Shown here one piece after another: positions 54,501 through 56,995 of a DNA stretch of 56,995 nucleotides. The position numbers were made by a program, and so were the translations under genes. Source of the stretch: an uncultured bacterium (GTDB lineage: Bacteria > Bacillota_I > Bacilli_A > RFN20 > CAG-826). Positions within the stretch are counted from its first letter, which is position 1, and every line of letters begins with the position of its first letter. The stretch is taken from assembly GCA_949285665.1 (NCBI GenBank), contig CASDYC010000002.1, positions 1 through 56,995 on the forward strand, in the 5' to 3' direction. Below the pieces are notes generated by a model, which was not told where the DNA came from, searched no databases, and saw only the letters and a program-made list of their open reading frames with translations.

Positions 54501-54529
54501 TGCAATAGCATATCATTTTAATTTTACAA
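54501..54529 (+). repeat. 29-bp direct repeat, right copy
   Basis: Partner of 52818-52846, 1683 bp away in the same orientation, with three mismatches. The two copies bracket the two-gene kinase module exactly: one overlaps the end of the last gene and the other lies just upstream of its promoter. The remaining sequence to 54641 is AT-rich without visible features. Confidence 0.8.
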
Positions 54530-54641
54530 ATATAAAGTTAATTAATAAACATACATTTTATTAATTTATTATTTAATATTTAAAATCTAATAATAATTTA
54601 ATCATTATAAATAAAACGATATCAATATAAAAAAAATTAAT

Positions 54642-55364
54642 TTAATTATTTAGATATTCATCATCAGATACTTTTTCTAACCATTCATTAAATGTATCTT
54701 CACCAGGTATTTCAATTGATAAATGTGAAAACCAGCTATCTTTACTAGCTCCATGCCAGTGTTTTACATTGGCTGGAATATAAATAACATCACCTGGCAT
54801 TAATTTTCTTATTTCTTTTCCCTCTTCTTGATATCTTCCTTCTCCATCGGTACAAAGAAGAATTTGTCCACCACCTTTACTTGCCTTATGTATGTGCCAG
54901 TTATTTCTACAGCCCGGTTCAAATGTAACATTTGCAATAAATATACCTTCTTTATTTAAAACATTTAAATAAGATTTACCAACAAAATATTTAGAATATT
55001 CATTATTTGGATTTCCAAGCCCAAATAATGGATTGTTAGAAGTTTTTTCATCTTGATAAACTTCCCTAACAAGTGGAAATACTGCCCAAGCATTTGGCCA
55101 ACCAATATAAAAGGCAATATGAGTTATGATTTCTACCATTTCTATTTTACTAACACCATTATTTTTAGCGTTATTCAAATGATATTTTAAAGAATTGTCA
55201 GTAATTCCTTTACTAATTAAAGCAACTACTGTTATTATGCATCGATCTTTTAAACTTAATTTATCAACTCTTGACCAAACTTCTCCAAATAAAACATCAT
55301 CATTTAATTCTGCAAATTTTGGAGCAAGATCGCCAAGTTGTTTTCTTCCAGCTGTTTGCTTCAT
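54642..55364 (-). CDS. Carboxymuconolactone decarboxylase-like plus cupin protein
   Basis: A 240-residue fusion. The N-terminal half (about 15-110) is an AhpD/CMD-type helical domain (LSLKDRCIITVVALISKG, HLNNAKNNGVSKIEMVEIITHIAFYIGWPNAW), without the CxxC pair needed for AhpD peroxidase chemistry. The C-terminal half (about 135-225) is a cupin with the metal motif NNWHIHKASKGGGQILLCTDGEG and the second motif PGDVIYIPANVKHWHG. Such fusions are common in Firmicutes beside flavodoxins and oxidoreductases; the substrate is unknown. GAGG precedes the ATG, 10 bp after the flavodoxin gene. Confidence 0.88.
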   Translation of the reverse strand: MKQTAGRKQLGDLAPKFAELNDDVLFGEVWSRVDKLSLKDRCIITVVALISKGITDNSLKYHLNNAKNNGVSKIEMVEIITHIAFYIGWPNAWAVFPLVREVYQDEKTSNNPLFGLGNPNNEYSKYFVGKSYLNVLNKEGIFIANVTFEPGCRNNWHIHKASKGGGQILLCTDGEGRYQEEGKEIRKLMPGDVIYIPANVKHWHGASKDSWFSHLSIEIPGEDTFNEWLEKVSDDEYLNN

Positions 55365-55374
55365 AAATTATTCC

Positions 55375-55845
55375 TCACTTATTATTGATTATATTTTTAA
55401 TTAATTCTTCATTTATTCCATTATTTAATAATAAACCATCTTTAATATTTAAATTCTTATATAAGTTTCTAAGATGATTAACACTACCTTTAATATTACT
55501 TCCTCCGCTTGTTGCAAATGGAATAATAGTTGTTTTACATGATTTAAAATTATCTAAATACGTATCAACAACTCTAGGTTCTACATACCACCAAATTGGA
55601 TATCCAATAAAAACAAAATCATAATCATCTAAATTATGTAATGGTTTTATAATTTCTGGTCTAGCATTTTCATTTTCCATTTCTAAAGATGATCTTGAAT
55701 TCTTATTATTCCAATTTAAATCGTCTTTTGTATATTCACTAACAGGTTTTATTTCTTCAAAATCACCTTTTAATATTTTAGCTAATTTAGTTGCAGCATT
55801 TTTTGTTACACCACTTGCAGAAAAATAACTTACTAATATTTTCAT
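55375..55845 (-). CDS. Flavodoxin
   Basis: A 156-residue FMN-binding electron carrier. The phosphate loop is SYFSASGVTKNAA (about 6-18), the second FMN loop is FIGYPIWWYVEPRVVDTYL and the third PFATSGGSNIKGSV. It belongs to the long-chain group often found with CMD/cupin proteins and oxidoreductases in stress-response operons. I chose the ATG at 55845 (MKILVSY) because GGAGG lies 8 nt upstream; the longer frame to 55884 adds nothing conserved. Confidence 0.92.
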   Translation of the reverse strand: MKILVSYFSASGVTKNAATKLAKILKGDFEEIKPVSEYTKDDLNWNNKNSRSSLEMENENARPEIIKPLHNLDDYDFVFIGYPIWWYVEPRVVDTYLDNFKSCKTTIIPFATSGGSNIKGSVNHLRNLYKNLNIKDGLLLNNGINEELIKNIINNK

Positions 55846-55913
55846 AATTAAACCTCCGTTAAATTTGTAAAAATTAATCAACATTTTTAATTTTAGTTAA
55901 TTTTCACAATTTT

Positions 55914-55942
55914 ATTTTATTCATTAAATGACACTGTGTCAA
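55914..55942 (-). promoter_or_regulatory. Flavodoxin operon promoter with operator palindrome
   Basis: On the minus strand, -35 TTGACA (55942-55937), 17-bp spacer, -10 TAAAAT (55919-55914). The perfect palindrome TGACAC-T-GTGTCA (55929-55941) overlaps the -35 box, as expected for a repressor or a MerR-like regulator. No regulator gene is adjacent in the window. The rest of 55846-56029 is AT-rich without other features. Confidence 0.65.
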
Positions 55943-56029
55943 TAATTATATTTAATTTACTTTTAATCATAATTAAAAATTATTCCTTAATAATAAAATA
56001 TTATTGGTTGAATTTTAGATATTAATAAA

Positions 56030-56185
56030 TTACTTTTTAAATACTAATATTGCTTTAGCGGTATTAGTAATTGAAAAAGATACAAATTCATATCCTTCAG
56101 TTAACATTTCATTAGACTTTTCTTCGATTCTTTTTGCCATTAATTCAGTTTTTGGTGAGTAATCAATTGTTACACATTTATACAT
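56030..56185 (-). CDS. Small DUF4177-like protein
   Basis: A 51-residue gene read from the minus strand. The protein starts MYKCVTIDYS, has a helix MAKRIEEKSNEMLTEGYEF and ends in two short strands (VSFSITNTAKAILVFKK). This strand-helix-strand-strand plan, with a GYEFVS turn where DUF4177 has GWELVS, suggests a DUF4177-like protein. GAAAGGAAC lies upstream at a suitable distance. Function unknown. Confidence 0.7.
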   Translation of the reverse strand: MYKCVTIDYSPKTELMAKRIEEKSNEMLTEGYEFVSFSITNTAKAILVFKK

Positions 56186-56617
56186 AAATATAAATTGTTC
56201 CTTTCTTTTTTTAATATTATCATTATTTCATTAATCTTAGTTAGAATTTATTAGAAAATATTGACATTATTTTAAAAAAACATTTTTTTAATCACTTTTT
56301 TTATAATATTTTATTCATATACATATTAATATCCAAGAAAAATTAAGTTATACTTTATTTTTCTCGCTTAAGAGATGATTTTTAAATATATAAATTTATT
56401 TAAAATTTAAATTGATAATAAAATTTGTATCTGTCATACTTGGAATTATAAATAATTATTTTAAAGTTGTCAGAGCGTTTTGCTTTTGCTATTTTGTTTA
56501 AGTTTTTGTCTGCACTCCCTTTTGTACAAAATTAATCCATGATTGACAGTGTTTGCTACTTAAATGAGACAAATCCATAAAAAAATCGGGGGTGCTTACA
56601 ACTAAAGTGTTACTCCG
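56186..56617. other. Intergenic region with a GC-richer block
   Basis: No gene of useful length is seen. The left 270 bp are plain AT-rich spacer containing the promoter of the small gene at 56185. From about 56460 to 56617 the base composition rises and the sequence looks unlike the spacers around it. Only short frames occur, for example 26 codons on the minus strand starting near 56579. Confidence 0.5.
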
Positions 56618-56995
56618 CTATTCAACTTCTTCATAATAGTAAGAAGTATCAATTCCTTTTAGGAATAATTCCCTATTATCGATTTCATCAGTTAAAGCGT
56701 CTTTTAATAACTCTTTAATCTTTACATCAGAATTAGGGCTCGACATCATTGCGTCGAAATAATCTTTTTTGTCAATCTTAGACCAATCGATGCATTCTTT
56801 AAGTTCTTTAATAAAGATTAAATCAAGCCAAATCCTGGTTGCACGTCCATTTCCTTCCATGAATGGATGAGCAATATTCATCTCTACATACTTATCCACT
56901 ATTTCATCAAATGTGGATTGAGGCATTTTATCAATTTGTAATAAGGTTTGAGGTAAGAAATCACCATTAGCAAATATAAATCCACCTTTAGAGAT
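56618..56995 (-). CDS. Fic-family protein, partial (5' end outside window)
   Basis: The frame stays open to the window edge, so the gene begins beyond 56995; 125 codons are visible. The Fic motif HPFMEGNGRATR is intact, with catalytic His and the phosphate-binding GNGR, preceded by GGFIFANGDFLPQTLLQIDKMPQ, where the flap region lies. Fic enzymes transfer AMP or other nucleotides to target proteins. Ahead of the motif no inhibitory (S/T)xxxE(G/N) helix is seen in this part, and the C-terminal tail is short; whether an antitoxin is encoded upstream cannot be told. Confidence 0.88.
   Translation of the reverse strand: MSKGGFIFANGDFLPQTLLQIDKMPQSTFDEIVDKYVEMNIAHPFMEGNGRATRIWLDLIFIKELKECIDWSKIDKKDYFDAMMSSPNSDVKIKELLKDALTDEIDNRELFLKGIDTSYYYEEVE

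Noticed and set aside
1-56995. UGA-as-Trp (Mycoplasma) code
   Set aside because: Trp residues in conserved motifs, such as WCGPC of thioredoxin, use TGG, and map, malF and others end in TGA at family-consistent places.

Overview
This window comes from a very AT-rich, low-GC Gram-positive bacterium. It uses the standard code: UGA acts as a stop, for example where malF and malG overlap in ATGA, and Trp is UGG. Lipoprotein signal peptides, AGGAGG-type ribosome binding sites, zinc-type S14, a Mycoplasma-like PotA with a long insertion, and an intact S10-spc-alpha ribosomal cluster point to an uncultured gut-type Bacilli lineage near the Mollicutes (RF39, Acholeplasmatales, Izemoplasmatales or Erysipelotrichales-like). 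That placement is inference.

Layout. 1-7.7 kb: tRNA-His, a small NrdD-like protein, an M6 metalloprotease lipoprotein behind a DtxR/MntR-type regulator, and a potABCD polyamine importer. 8-15.3 kb: housekeeping and redox genes (double-thioredoxin lipoprotein, MtaD deaminase, PepP, Mrp, YigZ, CPBP protease, TraX-like protein, thioredoxin) and tRNA-Gly. 15.4-17.1 kb: an accessory AAA/DUF4143 ATPase behind three 23-bp tandem repeats. 17.1-19.9 kb: an ECF sigma factor, its likely membrane anti-sigma and a related lipoprotein, with a shared bipartite promoter sequence. 20.0-36.6 kb: a complete alpha-glucan uptake and breakdown locus. Here pullulanase, neopullulanase and a surface amylase cut glucans, MalEFG with MsmX imports maltodextrin, and MalQ processes it. 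The locus has a cre-like site, a terminator between malE and malF, and a palindrome over the msmX promoter. 37.4-52.6 kb: 30 genes of the S10-spc-alpha cluster, without rpmD, led by a structured-looking 5' leader. 52.8-57 kb: an accessory end with a HipT-like kinase and a chimeric HipS/resolvase-HTH partner between 29-bp direct repeats, a flavodoxin plus CMD-cupin operon, a DUF4177-like small gene and the C-terminal part of a Fic protein.

The most interesting signals are four. First, the two-gene kinase module at 52.8-54.5 kb, whose probable antitoxin joins a HipA N-terminal-like domain to a serine-resolvase DNA-binding tail. Second, a repeated promoter layout, TATAAT or TAAAAT followed by exactly 6 nt and then ATG with no ribosome binding site, which predicts leaderless mRNAs for at least six genes, including a palindromic divergent pair. 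Third, a 1514-residue MalF carrying a cytoplasmic region of about 950 residues. Fourth, the matched ECF promoters at the sigma operon and its lipoprotein.
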